Positions 33,801 to 45,800 of a stretch of 64,000 nucleotides of DNA are shown in pieces. The notes under the pieces were generated by a model, which saw only the letters and a list, made by a program, of their open reading frames with translations, had not been told where the DNA came from and did no database searches. Source of the DNA: Porites lobata (lineage: Eukaryota > Cnidaria > Anthozoa > Scleractinia > Poritidae). The position numbers were made by a program, and so were the translations under genes. Position 1 is the stretch's first letter, and each line of letters begins with the position of its first letter. The stretch spans positions 103,501-167,500 of the forward strand of contig CALNXK010000302.1 of the NCBI GenBank assembly GCA_942486035.1, given 5' to 3'.

Positions 33801-36800
33801 ATTGCGATTAACAGCCTTTGAAAGCACCTTAGATGTAATTTTGTTCCTTTTTCAAAACAACTGATGTGAAATGACGCTATTGGGAACCTCCTTTGTAAAA
33901 GAGAATAAGTTCGAATTATTGGATCGATCGAAAAATCGGTGGTGAAAACAGGACACTGCTTGGCAGGGGAAGATTAGTCAAGGGTGGGGAGGGTCAAAAA
34001 AACCCAAAATTTCAATATTTATCCCAGTTTGAGTTATCGAGAAGTTCGAGAAACCGAAGGTTCACGAGAATTCGAGATTCTATGCGGTTTAACTAAAAGT
34101 TGCCCAAATGTTCTTCATTTTTTCGGAGTTATGCCAATTCAGGCTTAGTTCTATGATGTGCATCATCGAAAACACACTGGATTAATGTTAATCTTGTTTG
34201 TCGGGTTGTCCTCTTACATTAAAACATACATCATTTTTTGTGACAACTATTGTAAGGTGTTTCGATACAGTTTTTGGGAGACCATACCGATGTTTTTCAA
34301 TCTCCTTAAAAGTGATTTTATCCTTGCTACAAAATTTTTACTAGTGATTGACTATGAATTGTTGTTTGTCAAAATGCAGCTTTTTGTAAAATCGATATCA
34401 CCATGACAACAGTAAACAAAAACCTTCCAAGTCGATAAAAGTCGAATTTTGTGCGATCTAGACCTGCCACTGAAAATGCGACACCAGGAACTTAAAGTGT
34501 GGTGTTTAGCAAGTAACCTCCGTGAGAAGTATAACATTCTGTATGTTTGAATTGAAATAAAACGAAAATATAATTCAAACCTTATATTTTCAATAGCCGT
34601 GATAACGTGTTTATTAATAAGGTTCTAAATAACTCACATTAATCTTAAGTAGCATTAGAGGGCTGCTTGATATCATTTTTCGATGCTAGGAAATTTTGGT
34701 GTATTTTCTTTCTTACGATCCTGAAAGCTAACCTGTTTTCTCGCCATCCGTCTGAGTGCAACTTTACTCAAAATGTTAAGTATTATGGCTCGACAGAATT
34801 CTTTGTAAACCTCATCACATAGTTTTTTTGATGTACGGTATATAACAATGTCTGAAACTTTAATTAAGATTGATTCACTACAACAGCTTGATTTTTCAAG
34901 AGAAACCTAGCCTACGAACTGGCCAAGAATCCGCGTTACAACATTTACTGTTTTGGCGTTATGCTATTTTTCCAAATTGATATCCGTCATAAATACCTCC
35001 CTCGCTAGTACATTTTAGTATGAACTTTATTGCATATTTTGAATGTAAAATATTGACAATATTTACACTGAAATGTCGACTCGTTTTAGAGATATTCAGA
35101 AAAGCACTAAAAGTCAAAATTTAGAGTAAAGTTGCACTCAGATGCTCCAGATGGTGAGAAAACAGGTTAGTTTTCAGGAGCGCAAGAAAGAAAATGCACC
35201 AAAATTTCCTAGCATCAAAATATATGTTAAGCAGCCTTCTGACGCAACTTAAGATTTATTTGAGTTTTTTAGAACTTTTTTGTTAAACAATTTATCACGG
35301 CTTTTGAAAATGTAAGGTTTGACATATATTTACGTTTTATAAGTTTTATATGTTCCTGGTGTCGGATTTTCAGCAGCAGGTCTAGATCGCGCAAAATTCG
35401 GATTTTATCGATTTGGAAGTTTTTTGTTTATTGCTATCATAGTGATATCGATTTTACAAAAAGCTGCATTTTGACAAACTTCAATTGATAGTCAATCACT
35501 GGTAAAAGGTTTGTAGCGATCGGACAAGGAAAAAATCACTTCTAAGGCGATTGAAAAACTCGGTATTGTCTCCGAAAAACTGTATCGAAACACCTTAATA
35601 AGGGGCCCTTCTTTCTGATCTAATTCATTCGATGGCCGGGGACTGGGCATTTTTATGTATTATGGGATTTCTTTCATTGAGGTATCACGGGCAAATTTCT
35701 TGAAACTAAAGGTGAAGGAATGGTAGCTGTTAAGCTAACTAAGACCATGTGTAAATAAGAATCCAGCCTTTACCCAGACAAACCTTAGTTTTAAGAGGCA
35801 GCAAATTTCAAGAATTTTATTATTTCGAGTAAAACATTTCAGAAAATAACGCGGTCACATGCAGGTTCGAATATTTTGAGGAGCTAACTAATCATATCTT
35901 TTTGTCAGCTGGTATCGTTCGTAACGATTATTCTTTTGTAATCACCGAACAGCGAGCTCTTTATATAAGAATCGCGAGAGGCCAAGGTTTTGTGCAAGCA
36001 CCAAACGAAGCGAGGCACAGAGAGACTTTCAAGTTACCCATCGCGTCTTGACACGTTTTTGTCCCAGGTCAGGGCAGCCTCCCACGCAGACACTCTTGGG
36101 CCGTTGTCTCACATTCCTTCCTCACGAACGTTGCGAAAAGAACGTCTGCGGGGGAGACCGGGTCAGGGTCTCTGGTCTGAATTTTCAGACGTCTTCCCTT
36201 TTTTAGCCGCGCTTAGCGGGGGTAAGGGCGGCAGTGACATTTCATTCATTTCAGACTACTGCTGTAGAGGCTTTGTTGTTTTATTGAATGCTGCGGTATG
36301 GCCAAGCTCAAAATGCCTAAACCCAAATCCTAAATAAACATTCTTGTCTTAAGCCGTATTTGTGAGGTTAAATGCCTCGTTCCTAACTAATTCAGAGCCG
36401 AGCATAATCTCAACAATCTGCGAAACGTTTTTGGCTAGAATGTAGCTTGTGTTCTAAATCTGTTATAAAAGCCAAGACCGTTTAATATTTCCCTAGAACT
36501 GGACAGGGCTTTTTCTGAAACAGCTCGAGTAAAAAGTGATTTGGATCCGTAGGTTGATGAAGCCCGCTACGTGCAGATGTCTTCAATTTCCTTTTCAGCT
36601 TGAAGCGAAGAAAATCGGAGACGTGTCTGCGAGCAGGACTTGATCCGATTTTAAAATGTTTTGATTTTAATTCTTTAGGTAAATCCCAGAGTGTGTTAAT
36701 CATGTGAAATCCTAGGAGCATTTTCCTGTTGTTTTTTTTTTTTTTGCACTTGGCAATGCGAATATCACCAGGTGCTAAGGCTTCTCGCTGTCTACGCTTT

Positions 36801-39800
36801 TTTAAGCCATCAATCAAAGTCCTGATTTCACGCACATACAAACACTGTATCTGTTACTTGTTTCAAGTCAAAACCCTTTAGCAACGCTCTTTGTCTTCTT
36901 CACTATTTTTACTTGTGTCAAACTGCCACTCTAGACTACGAGTAGTCCCTCATTTTCATTAGGGATAGTTGAGCGGGATAAATACGCGATCGCGCGTGAA
37001 AATCGCCGCGAGCGAGGAGAGGCGAAACGTGGAGGAAGGAGAGAAGTGGACTGAATAAAATGTATTTTCTTCCCTCCGCGTGTCAACTTCCTCCGGGTGG
37101 CGATTTTCACGCGCGCTCGCGTGTTTCTCTTGAGGGGCTTCTTGTTGTCTACGGCCCTCTTGAACTTACGGACTATGTAAGAAAGAATGAGATGTATAGT
37201 TGAACTGCAAATCTTACAAATACTACTTACTTAGTCGGGCAGAGTACATTTTAATATACGCTGTAGTTCAGTTACGAGGTAGCAAGGTTGTGGTGCATAG
37301 AGAAAATCAGGGTCCCCCTAGTATAGATCGTCTTAAAAACGGTTTTGTTTCACTGAAAAATATCTTGATCTGTGAGTGGGTAGTATGGTCTACCAGACGC
37401 TGATAAATGGCGATATTTAGCGAACGAGTTCAATTATTGTTTTGTCAATCAATCAGAATTCCCCACCTCAGAAACTGTAATGGGAATGGGCACAAGCTTT
37501 CGGCGCAACGGTTTTTGGCATCATTTGGCTGGACAACCACTAGTTATGAGTGGTTATTAAATGGTTGCCTTGAATACCATCGACCAATCATAACTAGTGC
37601 TCGTCCACCCAAACGATCCCAGAAATCGTGGTGCCTGAAGCTTGTTCCCATTCCCCTTATAGTCTCTACTTGTTGCGGTGCCGCCATCTTGTTCCCCGAA
37701 GACCAAACTTCCCTTGAGAGGCTTTTTTTTTTTGTATTGCGCAAGAGCAGACCTAAGTTCGTAAGCAGTTATTCGCAATGACGTATAATGACCTCTAGAC
37801 GAATTAAAACTTAAGAAGAATAATTTGAATGATAATCGTCCTTTGGCTGTGACTGATTTGTAGGAGATGCTCTCAGTACAAGAGAGGCTGGCGCAGAAGA
37901 TTCCAGGATTCAAGTTTAACTTGGGTTTCTCAGGGCGCAGCTTTAGACAGGGGAATAACGAAGAGGACGATGGAGACAACGCTTTCATTGAACACGCTCA
38001 TAATTTTACGTGGTTTGGTCATCTGTATGATCACGAGCAGCCGCATAAACACAGCTACTCTGAGATTGTCAGATCCTTAACCAAGAACGAGGAATTTGCC
38101 AAGGTATTTAAGCCTTAAATTTCCATTTTTGCCATTCTTTCCAAGTCCAAATCCAAGAAAATTTCCAAATTTCATTTTGTAAAATGCTGACAAACAAATG
38201 GCACCACATAAAAGAACTGCTGAAGAGAATTTATTTGAATGGTCACATCATAAGATTTCGTCCACAGACTGAAAAGTTAGAACTACATACTAATAGTACC
38301 ATTTGAAAGTACTGTTGTAGAGAATTTATTTGAATTGTCACATCAACGGATTTCGTCAACGGACTCAAAAGTTAGAACTAGTTGGTAATAGTCCGTCTTT
38401 TTACTGTGGTAGTAAAAAGGGTTAAGGCAACGATCCTCCGAAGAGTGCGGTGTGGCTTTCTTTTTTCTTTTTGTTTTGGAGAAACAAAAAGTTGGCTCTG
38501 TTAGAAAGGTGACCTGCCTAGCTGGGGCACACTTTTACTATCGAAACCTAGGGCAGTAGCCAGGCCAACGTTTGCGAAATAAAAAATTTGGCTCACCCAG
38601 TCTGTTCAACTCGGTCAAGGCAAGAGCGCGAGCCTTGTTGGCACAAGCAAAGAGGTCAACATTTTTCTCATATAAACAGCCCTAAAGTTGACCCCACTCG
38701 GAGGGTGACCCTCTTTCCTTTTTCTTCATATGAACGGAGCCTTGGGCACCTACTTTGTTTTCTAGTTGAAAATTTCTTGTTTGTGTTTTTAGAAACATGG
38801 TATTCCAATGAAACGGTCATACATGATTGCTCCACATCATTCGGGGGTCTATCCAATACATGAACCACTGTATGATGCTTGGGCGAATGTCAGAGGTGTC
38901 CGTGTGACCTCTACTGAGGAGTATCCACACCTGAAGCCTGCTTGGTTAAGACGAGGATTTATTTATAAAGGAGTTAAGGTGAGCAGGGTCATACATTCAT
39001 TTAATATTAGAGACCTTACGTAGCTACGACGACAACGGAAACCTGGTTTAATCCTGGTTTCTCGTCCCAATCGTCTCAAATAATGTTCAGACGATCGGGA
39101 CGATCATATGGAAACGTTATCCGGACGATCGCAAACGATCCAGACGATTGAGACGACCTCGATCGAATGGATAGAGTTGAGATCTATTCGGACAATCGAG
39201 ACGATCGTGTAAATTTTGAAGCGATCATATGGAAACATTCTCAGACGATCGGGACGATCGAAGGCTATCCCAGAAATCATCACTTTTATTCCAGTAATCG
39301 AGAATAAAATTCGCCCTGGACACCACTGACGTCGAAAAAAATAATACAAAAATGTTCCCACCGCGTATGGGCGCTAGAGGTACGCTCTTCCATTAAAGGT
39401 ACGCTCTCTCATTAAAATCCATCATAATGTTTGGTTTGTTTGCGAAACATGCGCAAAAATTCTTTTGTCTGACCCAGAGACATCGCTGACGACCCCGTGT
39501 CTCTTTTCTTTGAGGCGATCGAGACGTTATATGGAAACTACCAATCGTCCCAATCGTCCGGATCGTCTCGAAATTTTTTCACACGACTGGGGCGATCGGG
39601 ACGATCATATGGAAACCAGGCTTTAAGACTACGTTTACATGGCCTGTGCCACAGACGAAATTAAACCTCTGGTTTAGTCCGTCTGCGAAACAGCGCCAAA
39701 ATCGTTGTTCTGGGCCCCTACCTGTGTACCAGGATTTGAGTACGCGCCTTGATTAGCCTTTCCAAAAAAAGCCATTGTGGATTTGCCAATCAGGTTGAAG

Positions 39801-42800
39801 TGAAATTCGAAACGTATTTCCGGTAATTCGTTGCGTCCGTTGGTGGCCCGGAACAAGGATCTCGGTGCTGCTTCGAAAACGTTACCAACCGGGCTTTGAT
39901 TATGTCTGCGACGCGGGTTACGTTAACACGGCACCGCACGAATTTTAGACCTGTTGCCCTTAGGTGTTCCGTTAACCTTTCTCCCCTCCCCGTCCCCCTC
40001 CCCCTCTAACATCTCCTTTGCCCTATCCCCTAAGGAAGACCTGATACTTAGGCTACTTCTCGAACGTTTGTATAGACCGTTCATTTTGATATATTTGTCA
40101 AAACCAGGCCCGAATTGACATTGCTGGAGAATTAAAGTTAGTACGTCTATTACCATTATTTATTTATGACAGCATCAAACCCCGACGGGAGTTAACTGGT
40201 GTTTAATGATGTGTGTGCCGCGTTTCGTGTTTCCAGGTTCTTCCCCGCCAGACTTGTGGCCTTTTCACAACTACGAACTTCTTTTACGAGATCAAGGGTG
40301 GGAAGAAGGCGCTGGACAAAAGTATTGAGGGCGGAGAATTGTTTGGAACCATCTTACGGAATCCAGTAAGTGACTCGCATTTTTATCGTTGTTTCATGGC
40401 GTTGTCCTGTTGTCGTTTTACAAGAAATGATGACTTACCATTTCATAAATACTTGGTGTGTACACTCTCATTCGAGTGACACAAATTATGACTGATTTGA
40501 ATGGCTTGCCTCGATTGGATCTTTGCGATGTTGCGCGGGAGTCTAATAGAGATACGCTAACGAGGGCATGATCGTAGGCTATTGGTATCCAATGTTTCAA
40601 GAATTATTAGGAACAAAGGAAAACTGATAAAAAAAAAACAACTATTTGAGTTTTGTTTTTTCATTTTAACTCCCAATGTATGCAGTCTAGTCAACTCAAA
40701 GAGAATTAGTGTATTCAATACTAGAGGTAATCATTGATTACGGATCCGCGTTCTTACGGAAACGAAGTCAAGTCGAAAGGAGTCCAGTTTCCCGGCCGAG
40801 ATGCCCCCGATAAAATTAATAGGGGCGGCTAATCGGCAGTCGCTCGTGATAGCTAAAATATTTCTGCCTTTGTGCCACATGAACACCAGATTAGTATGCG
40901 TTCTAACGAAAGCGAAAATTGTCCACTAATAAGTAAATGCGTAAGACTTGTTTCTTGTAGGAACTCTATGTGGTCCAACTGTCTTTCGCGACCATCTCAT
41001 GTCAGCATCTGCCAAATCCTAGCCTCGACTGTAGTTCTTTCCTTTATTGATAACTTTGTCATCAAAAATTGCGTGTTATTTTCTCTTTTAGGTTTCAATT
41101 TTTATGACGCACATGACAAACTATGGTAATGATCAGTTAGCGCTGTACACTGTCAGTCGACTTGTAAACTTTGTTCATCGCTGGACCAACCTTGAGCTGA
41201 AGTATGCTGAACCAACTGAATTAGCTGATATCTATTTTAATTTATTTCCGAAGGATAAAGTACCAGTTTGGCTGGTGAGTTACGTCTTTATACTTTTACG
41301 AACAAAAGAGTATTGCTCTGTTCAAAGGAAAGCCAGACCGGATAGGGGTTCTGTTCACACTTACGACTGGCGATTTCGGGGCGATTTCTGGAACGGAGCA
41401 AAGCTGCGTCGCGCCGATCTCGAATGTGGAGCGTCACATATCGGGTACCGTATTTCCTCGGATAATAGCCGGGGCGGTTATTTCTTTTTTGCATCAAAAG
41501 GGGCCGACTATTCGAGGGAAAACGAATATTTGACGGAGGCGAATAATAGTGTGTGAACGACTTGTTCCAGTTCTGTGCCGTTGCTGGTCATGCTATCCCG
41601 GAAAGCTTTTCGTGTCGGCATGAAAAGCTATCCGGCATAGTGTGAACATAAGCTAAGACTTAAAAGTTGAGGGATTGATTTTCCGTTTCGTATGCAGCAG
41701 TTACCGTATTTCCTCGAATAAGAGGGACTTTAAGATCCAACAACGCGGACGGCGACGAAAACGTCATAAAAACAATAGGTTTTATAACCAAAACAACAAC
41801 TTTGCACGTGCATCACGCTTGTTTGTACATTTCCTTACCCGTTTTTGGACTACGACTACGACGTGAAAATGCCTAATTTCGCGTTTTATGGAGTACGTAA
41901 AGAAGCAACGACGAAATGATATTTCTCATTCTGAACTTGGATATGGTCCCTAGGAATTCAACTCCAGGAGGGTTCGCCTACATTTGACAAAGTAAGTGGG
42001 TAGGAATAATTGCGATAAAGACTGGAGAAAGCAAATTCACTTTTTAAGCGACGTTTTCTCTGCCGTCGCGTCGTTGAATCTTAAAGTCCCTAATAGCCGA
42101 CCCTCGGTTAATCGCCTCCCTCGAAAAATCGCCCCCCTTAGACACAAATATTTAAAATTATCGCCTCCTCCAAATAAACGCCCCCACCCTTCTCGCCGTC
42201 TTCTCTTTCTTTTATCCCCTCCCTGTCAAGTTAAAGAGGAGTCTGATGCGGCACATCCCATCAGTGACGATTCAAGCTCTGACGCTGAGGATATTGACAT
42301 TGAAAACTAACCAAGGAACCAAATTTGAAGCACTAAGAAAGCCCATGTTCAGTTTGTTTGATTTAAAATGATTTAGGGAACGACTCCCAGTGAGCAATGT
42401 TTAAAATAATCGCCTCCCTCGAATACTCGCCCGCTATTTGTGCGAAAAAAAAATTACCCCGGCTAATTTTCGAGGAAATACGGCATTTCACGAGAACGCA
42501 CAGTATACAATGGAGGGACCACTCAGAGATTAGACCTCATTTTCTTTCTGTTTTTTTCCTTTCACACTTCACTCCACTCTGCCTGTTTACATGGAGGTGG
42601 GGGACCCCAGGTAGATGAGGTAATCCGCTTAGGTGGGGTAACCCGCCTGTCCATACAATCTCTCATTTTAATGTGATCACGTTTACATGTTAGGTGGGGT
42701 AACCCGCCACATGTTACCTCACCTACCTGGGGTCCCCCACCTTCATGTAAACAGGCTCTAAATGCCTGGAACATACTGGTGTCGGAAGCACAGGAAACAG

Positions 42801-45800
42801 TCGGCAGAGGAGTTATGTTTGTTTTTGATTGGAGGACTAATCCGCCCTAAATTATTTAGTGCAGAATATGAAGCGTCACTTGGTCTTAATACAAATCTGG
42901 TGACGTCAGAGAACCCCATACAGCCATGAATGCGGCGACTAATCACCAGTAGCGACTGTTGATAGAACTTTTCTTGTTGGGAAAGCTTTGCTTTGAAAGT
43001 TGACTCTGGTGCGACATTCTTTCGTCGCACGGAAAATATTTCACCAGACTTGCAATACGATCGCGTGATGTGTTCTGTGAACAATTTCATTCGCATTGCG
43101 AAATTAAACTGGAATCAAGGTGAAAAATTAACTACCCACACACCATCGGACAAATTTTCGACCGGTTGAAAATTCGTGCGTTTAGGTGTTCTGTTCAGCC
43201 GTTAAAAGTTCCGTGTGAACAGATCAAAATATTGAATTGTCCCGTGTGAACAAAGTCTCCAGCCGTAAAAGAATAACTCCTCTGTGCCCTTTTTTTAGCG
43301 TGGGAATCTTTTCTTTTACTAAAATCCCTTTTCAAAGTTCTTACTGAAAGTGATACTTTTATGAAGTGAGTTTAAAACATTTGTATATCCTTATTTGGTC
43401 TACAGAGTCCATGCGATGACAGTCGCCATCTTCAAATCTGGCCCAGTCAAAAGTCTTGTACCAGGCTCCCGTCATTTCTAGTGATCGGGCCTCCGTTTGG
43501 AGGCCTGGACATGTTATTGCCTCTTCTTAACCTTCATCCGGATTTCTTGCATATAATCAGCTCTGACAACAGCACTTTTGGGACCAGTTTCTTCAACTCA
43601 GACAACTATTTTAAAGGCTTAGATTGGTAAGATTTCAATCAACAGCAATAACAAAGCTTTGTGGTGAAACTGCCCGCACCAGAAGCTAATTTTAAATGTC
43701 TTTACCAGTGGTTTGTTTTTTGGTGTCAGTTCTTTTTTGTTTATCTAAGGTAGTTTCTGAAGTTTTCCAAAAACAGTATCCCTTGATAGTCTAGAGTTAA
43801 AATCCGTTTTCATCGGGATATCGATCGGTTTGGAGGCAAAACTTTCGTTTCTCAAAAAAAGTACTATTCTATTTTATCACATGACCGTACGGTCCCGCGC
43901 ACAATTTCGTTGGCAAAATCATATGAAAAAAGCAAAACAAAACACGTATGAGGGACGTATGCGTCAATTGATAAGGCCGGAAACCGCGTAGAGCCCTGCT
44001 AGAAAAGCGTACTGATCGATGCGAAATGCGTCTGCAGTTCGCAGGCTAGATGCGGGTTCGCTCCGTCAGAACAATTAAAAAATACAACGGTCATATGATA
44101 AAATGCTTGCTTGGTCGGGCCGGACAGGAAAAAATTTGGCTATCGATCAGGACGCACGCACCTCGATGCGCTCGGTCCGTACGTCCTCACCGACCTCGAG
44201 CCAAATATTTTCCCGTCCGGCCCGACCTAACTCAGTCACTAAGTACATAGTTTGTCCTGTGTTAGATTTCGCAGTGTCATGCTCTCTATCTTTTTTGCTG
44301 CTTTATAGTTTGTTTTTGCGCTTTTCATTACGGATCAAAATGAAAGAGAACCATCTCGCTCGTTCCCATCAAAGTTGTTTGTTAAATTGTATATTTCCCC
44401 TTATTGTTTACGATATCCATTTGATTAGCCTTCTTTATTGATATTCAACTAATTTTAAGCGTGATTATTTTTCTAGGTACATGAAATTCTTTCCTCGCCC
44501 AACCAGAGCAGAACAACAGTTATCTTACGAAGTTAGTGACAAATATTTCACTGATCATGATTCGCCATACCGTGCAAGTAATCTTCTCAAATCCGCTAAA
44601 ATCCTGATCGTTCTTGATGATCCCGTGAAGAGAGCTTTTTATCATTATCAGGTAAGCCGTGTTGAGCACAGCGAACTATTACTAGTTCATTCTTTGTTTT
44701 ACAGGTAAATGTATGAAATTGTCTGTAAAACTTATTTTGCTTCTTCAGTTCTCTTGCTTCATGGGAAGCAAGGGTTGTGCAGTGTTAAAAGCACTCACCT
44801 CCCACCAATGTGGCCCGGTTTCAAATCCCAGCGTCGACGCCATATGTGGGTTGAATTTGTTGTTCTCCGAGAGGTTTTTCTCCTGGTACTCCGGTTTTCC
44901 CTCCTCCTCAAAAACCAACATTTCCATATTCCAATTCTTCCAGGAATCAGGTAGACGAAGAACCACAATGTGAGAATACTACCCCTAAAAAAAGCGCACT
45001 TTATCTGAGTGTCAATTTATTGAGACCAAAGTACTAATTGGAGACGGTACCATACGATTTGAATTAAAAACTTACAGTAACGGAGAAGAAGTGTTTCATA
45101 TTCGCTACGCTTTTGTGTCGCGTCGAAGGCATTTTGTTTAGTTTTGTTTTCTCACATAAGAAGCTCTTTCATCTTTCCAAGCACCTAAAGAGTGACATTT
45201 TAAGGAGTTTTCGTAGGTTTTTGGACAGTATGGGAAAACTAGTGTGAAATGTTCAGGGACAGTGGAGTGAGCGAAACGTGATGGTGAAAAACGTGGACTC
45301 TTCATTTTTGCCGCCAAATAAAACCATAAAATTTAAAGGGCATCGTTTGATTGTCCAACAGGATTCCCATGTTATAGAAATTACTTTCCAACAATATTTT
45401 TTTTCGGCTCTGATACGCTGTGTGTTCGCTTGAATTAAGCAAAAGCGGCGCGCAGTTGATTCTGTTCACCAGATACAAATTCTTTCCTCGTTTTAGTTTT
45501 GGTCGTGTGTAACCATTTCAGGGTCAAAGGAAAATCACCCTATTTAGTCAGCCTTGTACTAACTTATGTACATTCTTGAGACCGTTAACGATTGTTGTTT
45601 ACAACGTTACAGTGGAAACAGACCTAAACGGACGAGAGGACTTGTATTTGTATGCGAGCGTCGCGTTTTCGTCGCACGTTTCTCCAAATCTTCGGTTTTT
45701 CAACAAAATCGCTACTTATATAAAAGCGAGCTCCAACAACCATGACGACAACAAAGGAAGCGAGAAAATAAGAAAAGCGACAGAGTTAATAAGCAAAACA

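Larger units (their letters stand above)
32503..37863. other. NDST-A intron 2 (5.4 kb)
   Basis: No exon is seen. It holds a dispersed repeat (32521-32650), a GTG microsatellite near 32900, the 1.3 kb inverted repeat at 34253, a MITE at 36077 and foldbacks at 36984 and 37471. Confidence 0.7.

Noticed and set aside
41104..41556. Extended exon past 41274
   Set aside because: GTGAGT follows VPVWL at the conserved border; the downstream residues enter a repeat.
44050..44441. Coding frames around 44050-44441
   Set aside because: They cross a GC-rich foldback in an NDST-A intron and have no recognisable domain.
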